Positions 23,007-32,620 are shown, counted from the stretch's first letter. The stretch: 55,287 nt of DNA from Desulfosudis oleivorans (GCA_020723325.1 DYJD01000038.1:1-55287); one strand, 5' to 3'. Notes: generated by a model not told the origin, from the letters alone. A program made the numbers and translations.

Positions 23007-23750
23007 ATGAATAGGATTCTCTGGAAAATCTATGCTTTCTTTTATGATGCGCTTTATGAGTTATTGCCCTACCAATTTTTACTCAAATCAACGCTGGACG
23101 CCATTGAATGGGACAAAGGAAATATTCAGTTGCTGGATGCTGGTTGTGGTACCGGCAACCTGGAACTATTCATCAGCAAGTTGCACAAGGATTGCAATTT
23201 ACGGATTGAGGCGATCGATTCATCATCGGCCATGCTACACAAGGCAAGAAAAAAAATGGAACAGCATGCCTGGATTGCATTTAAATTAACGGATCTGAAT
23301 GCAAATCTACCGTATGAAGATGAATTTTTTAGCGATATTGTCAGTATCAATTCCATTTACGCCACACAAAATCCCCAACAAGTGCTGCATGAATTCCACC
23401 GTAAATTACAATGGGGCGGGAAATTGATTGTGGTGAATCCAAAAAGAAATCCGAAAATCATGGATGTCTTTTTAGATCACCTGCGCATGAGTATGAATGC
23501 AACAAATCGGCATAACAAATATATTTTGTTGCGAAATTTAGGGAAACTTCCACAATTTTTAATCATTATTATCGTAAATTTGTTGATCATCAAATTCAGC
23601 CAAAACAACCGCTATCATTTTTATGACTTGAATGAATTAACCGATTTGATTACTAAATGTAATTTCAACATCCTTGAAACCAAATTGTTATATGGAGACA
23701 CGGACATTTTTGTCTTGGCGCAAAAAAACGGGCCGGCTGTTAGCGGCTGA
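23007..23750 (+). CDS. SAM-dependent methyltransferase
   Basis: A 247-residue class I methyltransferase with motif I LLDAGCGTGN (42-51), the acidic strand-2 end EAIDSSSAML, and motif VSINSIYATQNPQQVLHEFH of the methyltransf_11/25 families. A hydrophobic run LPQFLIIIIVNLLII (about 180-195) could dip into the membrane or bind a lipid substrate, unusual for a soluble enzyme. GGGGAGAA precedes the start. Lying between an acyltransferase and a regulator, it may methylate the acylated product; that is inference. The codon usage is more AT-rich than in the flanking radical SAM gene. Confidence 0.82.
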   Translation: MNRILWKIYAFFYDALYELLPYQFLLKSTLDAIEWDKGNIQLLDAGCGTGNLELFISKLHKDCNLRIEAIDSSSAMLHKARKKMEQHAWIAFKLTDLNANLPYEDEFFSDIVSINSIYATQNPQQVLHEFHRKLQWGGKLIVVNPKRNPKIMDVFLDHLRMSMNATNRHNKYILLRNLGKLPQFLIIIIVNLLIIKFSQNNRYHFYDLNELTDLITKCNFNILETKLLYGDTDIFVLAQKNGPAVSG

Positions 23751-23787
23751 TAACAGGATAACAATTCAAAATTCAAAAAGGCCGATC

Positions 23788-26700
23788 ATGAGTGCTGAAA
23801 ATCAGGTATTGCATTCCAAACTATGCTTTTCCGGTTCAAGCGATACGATCATCCGCAAGCGCTTGTACCCATTGATGAAGGAAATGCGCAACAAGCGCTT
23901 GACCGTGATCATTGCCGGGGCCGGGTACGGCAAGTCGACTTTGATCCAGCAAGCGGCGAATTTTCTGAATCTGCCCATGGTCTATTACCGCCTGGATGCC
24001 TATGACGACGACTTGGAAACTTTTTTATATTATTTGATCGCCGGTCTGCGCAAACAATTTCCGGGATTGGGCTCCAAAACCCTTGCAATCATTGCAGAGC
24101 TGCATGATCTCCGGCACCAGCACCAACAAGTGGCCGGCGCACTACTGCAGGAAATAGAAAGTGTCCTCACCGAGGATGTGCTGGTGGTACTGGATGATTT
24201 CCACATGGTCAACAATGCGGATTCCATTTGTGCGTTTCTAGATTTTCTGATCGAGAATCTGCCCATGCAAGTGCATCTTGTCATCAGCAGCCGGATTGAT
24301 CCGAATTTGCGGCTTTCCCTGCATATCGCCAGAAGAGATGTGGTGGAGATCAAAGAGGCGGATCTGTGTTTTTCCGTTTCCGAGATTGAACAATTCTATG
24401 CCGGCATTTTCAAGCTGCAATTGAAGAACGGCACCCCCGACGCCTTATATCAAAAAACAGCCGGCTGGGTTTCGGCCCTGATCCTCTTTTACCATGCCCT
24501 GCGCGGCAAAACTTCCGAAGAGTTGGAGACCCTGTTGCTTCAATTGCAAGGCTCCAATCGCATCATTTCCAAATATCTTGAAGAAAATGTCTATGACCTG
24601 CTCTCCGCCGAGTTCAAGGAATTTTTAGCCAAAACTTCCATATTGTCCACCCTCAATACCCAACTCTGCGACCGTCTGTTGAATTTCGACAAATCCGAAC
24701 TCATCTTAAGGCGTCTTGAGGAAAAGCACCTGTTCACCCATTGTATCGACAGTTACGGCCGGAACTATTGCTATCATAATCTCTTTCAGGATTTCCTGGT
24801 AAATAAGCTTTGGGAGAACTTCAGTCCGGCGGAGATAACCTGTCTGCATGAAACTGCGGCACGATTGTTGGAAGAAATGGAGGAGAACGAAGAAGCCCTG
24901 AAACATTATCTGGCTTGTGATCAGGTGGAAAATGCTTGCGTATTGCTGAGCAAGCTGGCGCCGATCCTCTGGAGCACCGGAACACAAAGCATCAGTTCCT
25001 ACCTGAAAAAGAAAACCCGCACCTGCGCCAAAGATGAGCCCTGGATTGATTATCTCCAGGCATTGTGCGTGGAATTTACTGGCCGCCATAAAGAAGCCAC
25101 GCGCTTATTCGAAAAGGCCTATGATATTTTTCAAAAGAGGGAAGCCGATACCGGCATTAAACTGTGCATGGCGGCCATGGGGTATCACCTGAACAACTGC
25201 GGCGATATTCGCAGGGCCAAAACCATTCTTACCGACCTGGTGGAGCGGGTGGACGACAATCCGGAATTGGGTGTATCCAGTTTGAGCCATCTCATGATGG
25301 TTTGCGCCCAGACCGGCGAGATGAAGAAGGTCGAGACCTATTTTCAAAAAGCCTTTGCCTTGTCCTTGTCCATTAAGGACCGCAGGCGCCGGGCGAGTCA
25401 CTTGGCCTTTGCCTATTTTTCAAAAGGGGTATGTTGTTTTTATGCCGGTGAATTTGCCGAAGTCTTGAAAATGGCTGATGCTGTAAAGGCCGAGATTAGA
25501 GACTTTAGACTAAATGCCCAGCTCGCGCAACATCACTTGCTCATCGCCTTTGCCTGCTTTCATTTGGGAAATTTTGTGGATGGGCTGCAGCATGCCGACC
25601 AGGGTCTGGCCCTCTTGCGCGAGAAACGCCTGGAAAACCAATTAGAGTATGCCTGTCACGATTATGCCTGGCTTCTGACTGCTTATGCCGTCAATTCCTT
25701 TGGGGCTGGAAATGTGCCGGATGCGCTGAGTTATTGTGAAGAAAGCCTGAAGCTGTTTCAACAATCCGACCACCACTTCGGCCAGGCCACGGTTTACAAT
25801 GCCTTGTTTTGGATCAATTCCCTGGCCGGTGATATGGCGGCGGCAACGGAAAGCATTCACGCCTGTGAAAAAGTGATTCGCGGACTTGGGATGGTGGGAG
25901 AAGAAGGCAAACTTCTGTGCTGTAAAATTTTATCATTGTTTCAGATAGGTTTGCCGGAAGACGCCCTGGCGTATCTTGCCGAGGCTGAGGCCAAGCTCAT
26001 GGATTCCAAATTCGAAACCGCCCGGATCGCCTTTTTATACGGCCGCTATTATGTCATGCGCGGTCAAAATAAAACAGCTCTAACCAAAATTATGAAAGGG
26101 CTGGTATTGGCTGAAAAACATCAATATGACTTCTGGCTGCTGCTGGAGCTGTATTGGCTGACCCCTTTGCTGGTGGAAGTCTATTCCAAAGGAAAACTGC
26201 CGGCCTACATTGAAAAAATCTTTCAGCAAGCAAGGGAAACCGTGAAACCGCAATTATTGCCGCTGGCCCAGGCCAAAGATTCAAAAATCGCCAAGGCCGC
26301 TGCCCAGCTTTTATCCAAACTCCCCAAAAGCGAAGCTCCGGGCTTGCGGGTTTACTGCCTGGGCCGTTTCGCCTTGTTCAAAGGGGATGAGGAGATCAGC
26401 ATTGACAAGTGGAAAGGCAATAAAAAAGCCCAGATGATTCTGAAATACTTACTGACCACCAGGGCCCGGGGATTTAAGCATAAAGACGTGCTCATGGAGC
26501 TTTTATGGCCGGATGAGGATGCTCTCAAAACCGCCAATCGACTGCATGTGGCGCTTTCAGCCCTGCGGAAAATCCTGGAACCGGAACTGCTGAAAGGGAG
26601 CAAATCCACTTATATTCTGACCAATGCCGATGCTTATAAATTGGATTTGGGTGCCGGCGGGTATTGCGATCTGGATGAATTCAAGGCGGAGATGGCTATG

Positions 26701-27105
26701 GCTCGTCAGGAGAAAGACAGGCCGGAAAAAGCGGTGCAGCACTATTTGAAGGCGGAAGCGCTTTATAGAGGTGATTTCTTGGAAGAGGATGCCTATGTGG
26801 ACTGGTGCTCACAGGAAAGAGACAATTATCGCGAGCAATATTTGTATGCTCTACAGAAAATCATCGAATTTTATAAAGATCGGAAAGACTTTGCCAACAG
26901 CATCCACTATGCGAACAAGTACCTTGCCGTGGATAAGTATGCTGAAAATATCTATCAGTCATTGATGTCAACCTATTCGGCGATCGGCAATATGGCCATG
27001 GTTACCCTTATATTTGAAAAATGCAAAGAGAATATCGCGGGGGAATTGGACTGCCCATTAAGCGAAGAAACCGAAAAATTATATAAGGACGCCATTATGG
27101 CATAG
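23788..27105 (+). CDS. MalT-like ATPase regulator with BTAD domain
   Basis: An 1105-residue regulator from ATG 23788. A STAND-type NTPase starts with AGAGYGKST (43-51) and VLVVLDDFHMV. A long helical TPR-like region follows (about 380-830), then a SARP-type C-terminus beginning near residue 853 (LRVYCLGRFALFKGDEEIS), with an OmpR-like winged helix (ALKTANRLHVALSALRKIL) and a BTAD helical domain. It is unlike MalT, which ends in a LuxR HTH. Such proteins are ligand-gated transcription activators that combine ATP-driven assembly with DNA binding. The ligand could be the product of the cluster. The start has no strong ribosome-binding site. The gene is downstream of the methyltransferase by 37 bp. 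Confidence 0.85.
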   Translation: MSAENQVLHSKLCFSGSSDTIIRKRLYPLMKEMRNKRLTVIIAGAGYGKSTLIQQAANFLNLPMVYYRLDAYDDDLETFLYYLIAGLRKQFPGLGSKTLAIIAELHDLRHQHQQVAGALLQEIESVLTEDVLVVLDDFHMVNNADSICAFLDFLIENLPMQVHLVISSRIDPNLRLSLHIARRDVVEIKEADLCFSVSEIEQFYAGIFKLQLKNGTPDALYQKTAGWVSALILFYHALRGKTSEELETLLLQLQGSNRIISKYLEENVYDLLSAEFKEFLAKTSILSTLNTQLCDRLLNFDKSELILRRLEEKHLFTHCIDSYGRNYCYHNLFQDFLVNKLWENFSPAEITCLHETAARLLEEMEENEEALKHYLACDQVENACVLLSKLAPILWSTGTQSISSYLKKKTRTCAKDEPWIDYLQALCVEFTGRHKEATRLFEKAYDIFQKREADTGIKLCMAAMGYHLNNCGDIRRAKTILTDLVERVDDNPELGVSSLSHLMMVCAQTGEMKKVETYFQKAFALSLSIKDRRRRASHLAFAYFSKGVCCFYAGEFAEVLKMADAVKAEIRDFRLNAQLAQHHLLIAFACFHLGNFVDGLQHADQGLALLREKRLENQLEYACHDYAWLLTAYAVNSFGAGNVPDALSYCEESLKLFQQSDHHFGQATVYNALFWINSLAGDMAAATESIHACEKVIRGLGMVGEEGKLLCCKILSLFQIGLPEDALAYLAEAEAKLMDSKFETARIAFLYGRYYVMRGQNKTALTKIMKGLVLAEKHQYDFWLLLELYWLTPLLVEVYSKGKLPAYIEKIFQQARETVKPQLLPLAQAKDSKIAKAAAQLLSKLPKSEAPGLRVYCLGRFALFKGDEEISIDKWKGNKKAQMILKYLLTTRARGFKHKDVLMELLWPDEDALKTANRLHVALSALRKILEPELLKGSKSTYILTNADAYKLDLGAGGYCDLDEFKAEMAMARQEKDRPEKAVQHYLKAEALYRGDFLEEDAYVDWCSQERDNYREQYLYALQKIIEFYKDRKDFANSIHYANKYLAVDKYAENIYQSLMSTYSAIGNMAMVTLIFEKCKENIAGELDCPLSEETEKLYKDAIMA

Positions 27106-27131
27106 AAAAGCGATGCCGAGAGGAGATCGAA

Positions 27132-27965
27132 TTGAATCTTAACCACTTTCTTCGATTGTACCCGCTAAGTAAACTGCTTGCCGAACGTGCTGCGGAAAAA
27201 AATATTATTTTTATTTTTACAATCGTTTTTATTTTAACGATTTTACCGCGCCTTGTAGATGCTCAAAATACGATCGAGCGAATGATGGCGCTTGATGATG
27301 AGAAAACCCTGCAAAATTATAAAACTTCCATTGAAATCGGCCGGAAAGCCTTGGCGTCGAATCCAAATGATTTCGAATTGAACTGGCGCTATGCCAAGGC
27401 TTGTCGATGGTATGGCGGCCTGGCAAAATTATATGATCGGAACGGTTGGGAAGATGCTTGTGCAGCTTACGGCAGGGAAGGAATGGAATCCGCTCGGAAG
27501 GCCATCGACTTGAAACCGGATCAGCCGCACGGTTACTATTACTATGGATTGAATGCCGGGGTTTATGCCGATGGCGTCAGCGTTTTTACGGCTATAGCGG
27601 AGGGATTGAAAGACAAGATTCAGAGCAGCTTTGAAAAGGTTTATCAAATCGACAAAACCTATGAAAATGCCGGAAGCATTCTCTGTTTGGCCCGATTCTG
27701 GCAAGTACTCCCATGGCCCCTCACCGACAGAAAAAAGTCTCTTGGGTATTATCGCGAATATCAGAAAACAGCGTTTTTCGGCACTCCATACCCTGATGGT
27801 CCTATATATTTGGCTGAACTGCTTATTGATTTGGGGGGAAACCCCAATATAACCGAAGCGAAAATGCTTTTAAGTAAAGTGAATCCCGATCGTAAATATT
27901 ATAAGGATTGGGTCGACAAACTCATGGCCAGACTGGATGCATTCACTCCTAATAATAACTACTAA
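27132..27965 (+). CDS. TPR-containing periplasmic protein
   Basis: A 277-residue protein starting with TTG, selected because GAGGAGA lies 5-8 bp ahead and no ATG is near. A hydrophobic segment (about 24-44) ends with VDAQ and looks like a signal sequence. The mature part has helical repeats: LNWRYAKACRWYGGLA, ESARKAIDLKPDQPHGYYYYG, LARFWQVLPWP. The pattern recalls the TatT/T-component TPR lipoproteins of TRAP transporters, but no lipobox is seen. It ends the five-gene cluster, 26 bp after the regulator, and may bind or export the product. The function is open. Confidence 0.7.
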   Translation: MNLNHFLRLYPLSKLLAERAAEKNIIFIFTIVFILTILPRLVDAQNTIERMMALDDEKTLQNYKTSIEIGRKALASNPNDFELNWRYAKACRWYGGLAKLYDRNGWEDACAAYGREGMESARKAIDLKPDQPHGYYYYGLNAGVYADGVSVFTAIAEGLKDKIQSSFEKVYQIDKTYENAGSILCLARFWQVLPWPLTDRKKSLGYYREYQKTAFFGTPYPDGPIYLAELLIDLGGNPNITEAKMLLSKVNPDRKYYKDWVDKLMARLDAFTPNNNY

Positions 27966-27980
27966 TAAGGACACGTTGAA

Positions 27981-28640
27981 TTAGTCGTGAGCCATGATGG
28001 CGATGTGAATGTTGTTAGCAGCATCTGCCCCACCAGCGCCACTGATGGTGGTGGTGCCACCGGCAGTGGTTGAATTATAGGCCTTGAGCAGGACTTGTAC
28101 TTGGCCGTCAGAGCCGTCGCCAAATACGACATCTTTGTTAGAAACGGCCTGTACCAAACCAACAGTTTTCAACTCGCCAAAGTCGACAATTCGAATTCCA
28201 TTGGGCAGGCTGATCATAACCGCTGAATCGGAAACGTGATCGGAGTTGACAGCCGTGTTTTCACGAAGAATACTCATTTCAAGACCGCCAAAACGGGCAT
28301 AATCGCCAGGCTGAATGCCGGGAACAGTATTAGTAGCAATAGCAGAGGTGAACTCGGCACGGGAGATAATATCAATGTCCAAAGTTCTGGAACCGAGGAA
28401 TGAGATCTCCTGGGTTCTACCATTATCTATTTGTAGCAACCAGTTGGTGGTGGTATGGTTTTCATTCTCATCGCCGTAGCCGTAAATCCATGGTGTAGTT
28501 TCTATGCGGACTGTGGTGAGAAAGATGCTCACGCCTGCTTGACCGGTAAGGTTATCCAGCTCTAAATCGGAAATTGTGTCCAGTGCGAAAGCGGTGAATG
28601 GGATTATCATCATTGCCAGAAAAATTGCCAGTTTTTTCAT
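27981..28640 (-). CDS. Secreted DUF6160-like protein
   Basis: A 219-residue exported protein with a clear signal peptide (cleavage after AFA, about residue 19). The mature N-terminus reads LDTISDLELDNLTGQAGVSI, the motif that defines a group of surface or pilus-associated proteins (DUF6160/FilA-like) common in Desulfobacterota. The remainder is beta-rich with RIVDFGEL and Gly/Thr-rich TTAGGTTTISGAGG near the end. AGGAGG precedes the ATG. It converges on the radical SAM cluster with only 15 bp between stops. Function is unknown; an outer-surface or fibre role is likely. Confidence 0.7.
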   Translation of the reverse strand: MKKLAIFLAMMIIPFTAFALDTISDLELDNLTGQAGVSIFLTTVRIETTPWIYGYGDENENHTTTNWLLQIDNGRTQEISFLGSRTLDIDIISRAEFTSAIATNTVPGIQPGDYARFGGLEMSILRENTAVNSDHVSDSAVMISLPNGIRIVDFGELKTVGLVQAVSNKDVVFGDGSDGQVQVLLKAYNSTTAGGTTTISGAGGADAANNIHIAIMAHD

Positions 28641-29032
28641 GAATCTTTCCTCCTGATTTGATTAAATTTTTTTCCATGATTGCCAGCTCTCCTGGAATCC
28701 TATCGTAAAGCTGATTTTTTGTAATCTGATCGACCTAGGCTATGCCTAGGATTTTTGAGCTATGACTTAATCGGCAGAGGAAGCATTCAACGAATAGATA
28801 TAGGTCTCCAGCAGATTATGAGAGGTAGGGCCTGTCAAATGGGAAGTCAAGACTGCTCGCATCGGCCTTGAATTCAAGGGTCCATTGCGCCAGAGCGCGC
28901 ACTTCGGCAAGTCCAGGTCCGCGCGCTCGGTTGTAATCTTCCATTTAGCGAATTTGTTTCGTATTTCGCTATTCGAATTTCGGATTTTATTGATTGGCCC
29001 AAATGGTGGTCGAGGCCAATCTCTCCAAACCC
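28641..29032. other. Intergenic region upstream of the secreted protein
   Basis: It holds the 17-bp palindrome CCTAGGCTATGCCTAGG (28734-28750), about 95 bp upstream of the secreted-protein start, and a fragment of the TTCGAAT repeat family (about 28938-28985). No gene is credible. Confidence 0.55.
28734..28750. promoter_or_regulatory. Perfect 7-3-7 palindrome, possible operator
   Basis: CCTAGGC-TAT-GCCTAGG is a perfect inverted repeat with a 3-base centre. On the minus strand it is not followed by T residues, so it is more like an operator than a terminator for the gene at 27981-28640. Its partner protein is unknown. Confidence 0.4.
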
Positions 29033-30205
29033 CTATGGCCGGTTTCTTCCATAACGATCGTGGCTGGTGACCCAGTCGCCGGCCAAGACCGCGCTGCCCA
29101 GGGAGATTTCACCGCATAAAACCGTGGCGGCAATGATTTCCGCCAGTTTGTTGACCTTGCCCTTGCCATAGCAACCCAGAATTTCCAGGCACTCCTTCTG
29201 GGTGGGGAGCCCGGTGCCGCCGCCGTAGGTGGCCACGATCAGGGACGGCAAGGTGATGGAGAAATAATAATCCCCCGCGGGGGTCATTTCCGTATAAACC
29301 AAAGCCGCCGAGGACTCGGCCACATTGGCCACATCCTGGCCGGTGGCGATGAACATGGCGGTGATGCCATTGGCGGAATGGGAGCCGTTGTTGTTGGCCC
29401 CGGCCATGAAACTGCCCAGGGTGCTGATCTGACGTTGTTTGATCAGAATGTCCAGCGGCGTGCGGGCGATGTTTTCCATAAGATGTTTAGGGATCACGGC
29501 TTCCGCCGTGACGCGCTTGCCCCTGGTCCGCAGGGTATTGACAAAGGAGGTCTTTTTGTCAGTGTCCATGTTGCCGGACAAGGCGTAGCGCCTCACGGCC
29601 GGGTAGTTCTTTTTGATCCATTCGCAGGCCGTGAATGTGGCTTTGCCCACCATGTTCTGGCCGGCGGCGTCGCCGGTGGTATAGTTGAAACGCAGGTACA
29701 TCATTTTGCTGGCTGGATATTGTTCGATATTCTGCAAGCGGCCCACCTGGGTGGTGCTTTCAGCCTGAGCTTTGATGGTTTCAAAATGGTTTGCCACCCA
29801 ACTGCCGAATTCCCTGGCTTCCCGGGCGTTGTCGAAAATGAAGACCGGCGCCCGTTGCATGGCATCCTGGGAAACGGTGGTGGTGATCCCGCCGCTTTCA
29901 TACAGTATTTTCATGCCGCGGTTGTAACTGGCCACCAGGGTGCCTTCGGTGGTGGCCAGGGGGATATAAAAATCCCCTTGGGCATGTTCGCCGTTTACCC
30001 GCAAGGGGCCGGCCAGACCGATGGGAACCTGGGCCACGCCGCTGAAATGCTCGATGTTGCCGGGCAACAAATCAAGCTCAAAAGAATAGGCCGCCATATG
30101 CTCCGGCCGGACACCGGTCTTTTCCAGGATAAAACTTTGGCGGGCCGCGACCATTTCACGGGAGTAGTCCTTAAGGCCGCTGGTGCGGGGAATTGTGGCG
30201 CGCAT
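29033..30205 (-). CDS. Hydroxymethylglutaryl-CoA reductase
   Basis: A 390-residue enzyme that would reduce HMG-CoA to mevalonate. Visible motifs are PIGLAGPLRVNG (61-72), TTEGTLVAS with catalytic E87, TTGDAAGQNMV (substrate site), the lysine in GNMDTDKK, the aspartate in TGQDVANV, and the C-terminal SHDRYGR histidine. The length and TSHDRYGRN end agree with a short soluble bacterial form. AGGAGG precedes the start. The gene stands alone, without other mevalonate genes in the window. Most related bacteria use the non-mevalonate route, so transfer is plausible, or the product may feed a specialised polyketide or isoprenoid path. Confidence 0.9.
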   Translation of the reverse strand: MRATIPRTSGLKDYSREMVAARQSFILEKTGVRPEHMAAYSFELDLLPGNIEHFSGVAQVPIGLAGPLRVNGEHAQGDFYIPLATTEGTLVASYNRGMKILYESGGITTTVSQDAMQRAPVFIFDNAREAREFGSWVANHFETIKAQAESTTQVGRLQNIEQYPASKMMYLRFNYTTGDAAGQNMVGKATFTACEWIKKNYPAVRRYALSGNMDTDKKTSFVNTLRTRGKRVTAEAVIPKHLMENIARTPLDILIKQRQISTLGSFMAGANNNGSHSANGITAMFIATGQDVANVAESSAALVYTEMTPAGDYYFSITLPSLIVATYGGGTGLPTQKECLEILGCYGKGKVNKLAEIIAATVLCGEISLGSAVLAGDWVTSHDRYGRNRP

Positions 30206-30608
30206 GGGAAATCCTCCTGTCTATACGATTTTTGGATATCATATAATTCAAATCGAAAAACCTTCAACCATCAGCCTTCGGACTATTTACCTGAATAGTC
30301 ACATTGCTTTTACGGCCTGATAGAAGGCCCTTATCATCGTTGCGGCCCTATCGCGGCTGGAAGCCGCTCCCACAATAACGCAACTGGAAGTCGCTTCCAC
30401 CATAAAGATCGGCCGAAACGGTGAACAAGGCTTGATAAAGAAAGAAGTGTGCCGGATTTCTTGGTTGGATGAAAAAAATATTTTAATTGCTTACAGTATG
30501 TTGAATTGATCGGAAGCAAGTCTTGAAAATTCGTTGCGTGGTTTGTCACATGGTTGCTGCGCCACACAAGTGGAGCATGTTACAGTCCTGCCCATGGTTG
30601 TGGCCCTC
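30206..30608. other. Intergenic repeat region upstream of HMG-CoA reductase
   Basis: It carries a reversed GAAGGCTGAAG-type repeat (about 30262-30298) and a 107-bp MITE variant (30326-30432). The remainder (30433-30608) contains nothing I can assign. Confidence 0.55.
30326..30432. mobile_element. 107-bp MITE variant, copy F
   Basis: The ends (GGCCCTTATCATCGTTGCGG and CCGAAACGGTGAACAAGGCT) and the centre match the 80-bp family, but the central palindrome is followed by a diverged 27-bp second copy of itself (GCAACTGGAAGTCGCTTCCAC). The flanks TGATAGAA and TGATAAAG agree at 6 of 8 bases. Confidence 0.75.
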
Positions 30609-30700
30609 GGCCTTGATCACCGTTTGGGCCGGCGAGAAAAACCTGAATTTCGAATATCGAAATATGAAACAAATTCGAATTACCAAAATATATGATTCCA
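30609..30700. repeat. Half copy of the 230-bp element
   Basis: GGCCTTGATCACCGTTTGGG is followed by the left arm of the TTCGAAT core (GAATTTCGAATATCG, GAAACAAATTCGAATTACC) and then breaks into the hexamer element. The right half is missing. Confidence 0.7.
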
Positions 30701-30703
30701 AAA

Positions 30704-30857
30704 CAAAGCGATTCGTGAGTGATTTGGTTTTGTCTCATCCATCCAACCTCTCGGGGTCGGTATCGGTATCGGAATCGGTATCGAGTTTTTTCTATTTTTT
30801 CGATCCCGATACCGATAGCGACCCCGACCCCGAAAAGAACTACATGCGATTCCCCTG
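30704..30857. repeat. Hexamer (TCGGNN)n inverted-repeat element, copy 3
   Basis: AAAGCGATTCGTGAGT and ATCCATCCAACCTCTCGGGG lead into TCGG-hexamer arms (about 30753-30786 and 30800-30832) around a T-rich loop. The right end is ACATGCGATTCCCCTG (30842-30857). The right end overlaps the 3-prime end of the sigma-54 activator gene. Confidence 0.85.
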
Positions 30858-32618
30858 ATCCGAGTCTGGTTTTTTCAGCCCGTATTGATCCAGCTTGCGG
30901 TATAAAGTGCGGCGGTTGATACCCAGCAAACGGGCGGTCTTGGCTTTGTTCCAATCGGTTCTAGCCAGGGCTGCCGCCAGGGCCGCCGCATCCCCGGCCG
31001 ACTTCTGCACTGTACGGGGCCTGTGCTGACCGGGTGTTGAGAGAACTTCCCGGGGGAGGTGTTCAATTTCGATGACATCCTTACGACACAATACAAAAGC
31101 CCGCTCCACGGCATGCTCCAGCTCGCGGATATTGCCGGGCCAGTCATAATCCAGAAAAGCTTTCAGCACTGGGTCGGCTGCGGCATGGATCTGTTTTCCA
31201 TATTTGCGGTTGAAGTGGGCGATAAAATGTTCCAGCAGCAGCGGAATATCCTCCGGCCGTTCCCGCAGGGGCGGCAGGTCGATCTCCATCACTTTCAGGC
31301 GGTAGTACAGATCCTCGCGGAATTCCCCGCGGCGCACCATTTCCTTGAGGTTGCGATGGGTGCAGGCAATGACGCGCACATCCACGCGGCAAACCCTTGC
31401 ATCTCCTACGCGTTCAAAGCTTTTTTCCTGAAGCACGCGCAACAGCTTCAATTGGATGCGGGGGGAAATATCGCCGATTTCATCCAGCACCAGGGTGCCT
31501 TTGTGGGCCATTTGAAAGCGGCCGGGATTGTCCTTGATGGCGCCGGTAAAGGCGCCTTTGACGTGGCCGAACAATTCGCTTTCCAGCAGATTTTCCGCCA
31601 GGGCCGAACAATTCACCACCACAAAGGGTTTTACGGCCCGCCGGCCGCCGTTGTGCAGGGCTCTGGCCACCAACTCCTTGCCGGTGCCGCTTTCACCGGT
31701 GATCAGAACCGTGGTTTCCATGTCGGCAAGATCCTCCAAAAGGCGGTAGACTGCCTGCATGGGGCGACTTCGGCCGATAAGATTGTGAAAACGGGAGCGC
31801 TCCTTTAGCTCCCGCTCCAGGTCATCCAGTCGGGTGATGTCTCGGATTACCAGCACGGCCCCCAGGAATTCATCCTGCTGCCCCAAAAGCGGAGCAGTGG
31901 ACAGGACCACCTTTTTGGTTGGAGCGCCTTTTTGCGGGCAGACCGCTTGATATTCGGCAATGCCGGCCCGGGTATTCAGGGTCTCGGTCAAGACCTTGCG
32001 GCACGGCTCGTCACAGGGAATGGTGAAATCGTCCAGAGCGCCGCCCACCAAACGCTCCGCAGGTATGGCGCATAGGGCTTCCGCCGCGGCATTGACGGCG
32101 ATGATGCGCATGTTGGGATCCACGGTGATAATGGCGTCCCGCACGCTGCGGAAAATGGCTTCCAGGCGGCTGCGATGGGCAATCAGCTCTTTTTCAGCCT
32201 GCTTGCGTGGGGTGATGTCCCGCACGATTCCCCGGAAGCCCACGGGGTGGTCCTGAAGATCCCGGCGCAGGGAAATGGAAATCTCCACATGCCGGACCTC
32301 GCCGTCGGCCCTGATGATTTCGTAATCAAAAGCCGTATTGGGCAGGCCGGTGGTATAGACCTTGTTAAAGGCTTCATAAACCCGGCGGGCGATTTCCGGC
32401 CGCATGTATTCCCGGTAGTTGAGCCCGATCATCTTTTCCGGCGGATAACCCCGGATGCGGCAAAAGGCGGCATTGCAAAAGGTTATGTTGCCGGTAAGAT
32501 CCGCTTCCAGATAACCGTCCTCGATCTCTTCCAGAATGGCCCGGAGTCGCTCCCGGGCTTCCTGCAAGTCTTTTTCCAGTTTTACTTCAGTCGCAAACTG
32601 TTGATGGGAATTTTCCAT
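30840..32618 (-). CDS. PAS-domain sigma-54-dependent activator
   Basis: A 592-residue enhancer-binding protein. Two PAS domains (about 20-130, with [20 protein letters not shown], and 145-265, with [20 protein letters not shown]) precede an AAA+ domain with GESGTGKE, the canonical loop GAFTGA (355-360) and VLDEIGDI. A Fis-type HTH ([20 protein letters not shown]) ends the protein. It would respond to a small ligand or redox cue sensed by PAS and activate sigma-54 genes. It starts 2 bp after the amidohydrolase gene, so the two form an operon. The last five residues, QGNRM, and the stop codon come from the end of a repeat element, so the original C-terminus was probably slightly different. Confidence 0.92.
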   Translation of the reverse strand: MENSHQQFATEVKLEKDLQEARERLRAILEEIEDGYLEADLTGNITFCNAAFCRIRGYPPEKMIGLNYREYMRPEIARRVYEAFNKVYTTGLPNTAFDYEIIRADGEVRHVEISISLRRDLQDHPVGFRGIVRDITPRKQAEKELIAHRSRLEAIFRSVRDAIITVDPNMRIIAVNAAAEALCAIPAERLVGGALDDFTIPCDEPCRKVLTETLNTRAGIAEYQAVCPQKGAPTKKVVLSTAPLLGQQDEFLGAVLVIRDITRLDDLERELKERSRFHNLIGRSRPMQAVYRLLEDLADMETTVLITGESGTGKELVARALHNGGRRAVKPFVVVNCSALAENLLESELFGHVKGAFTGAIKDNPGRFQMAHKGTLVLDEIGDISPRIQLKLLRVLQEKSFERVGDARVCRVDVRVIACTHRNLKEMVRRGEFREDLYYRLKVMEIDLPPLRERPEDIPLLLEHFIAHFNRKYGKQIHAAADPVLKAFLDYDWPGNIRELEHAVERAFVLCRKDVIEIEHLPREVLSTPGQHRPRTVQKSAGDAAALAAALARTDWNKAKTARLLGINRRTLYRKLDQYGLKKPDSDQGNRM

Positions 32619-32620
32619 GA

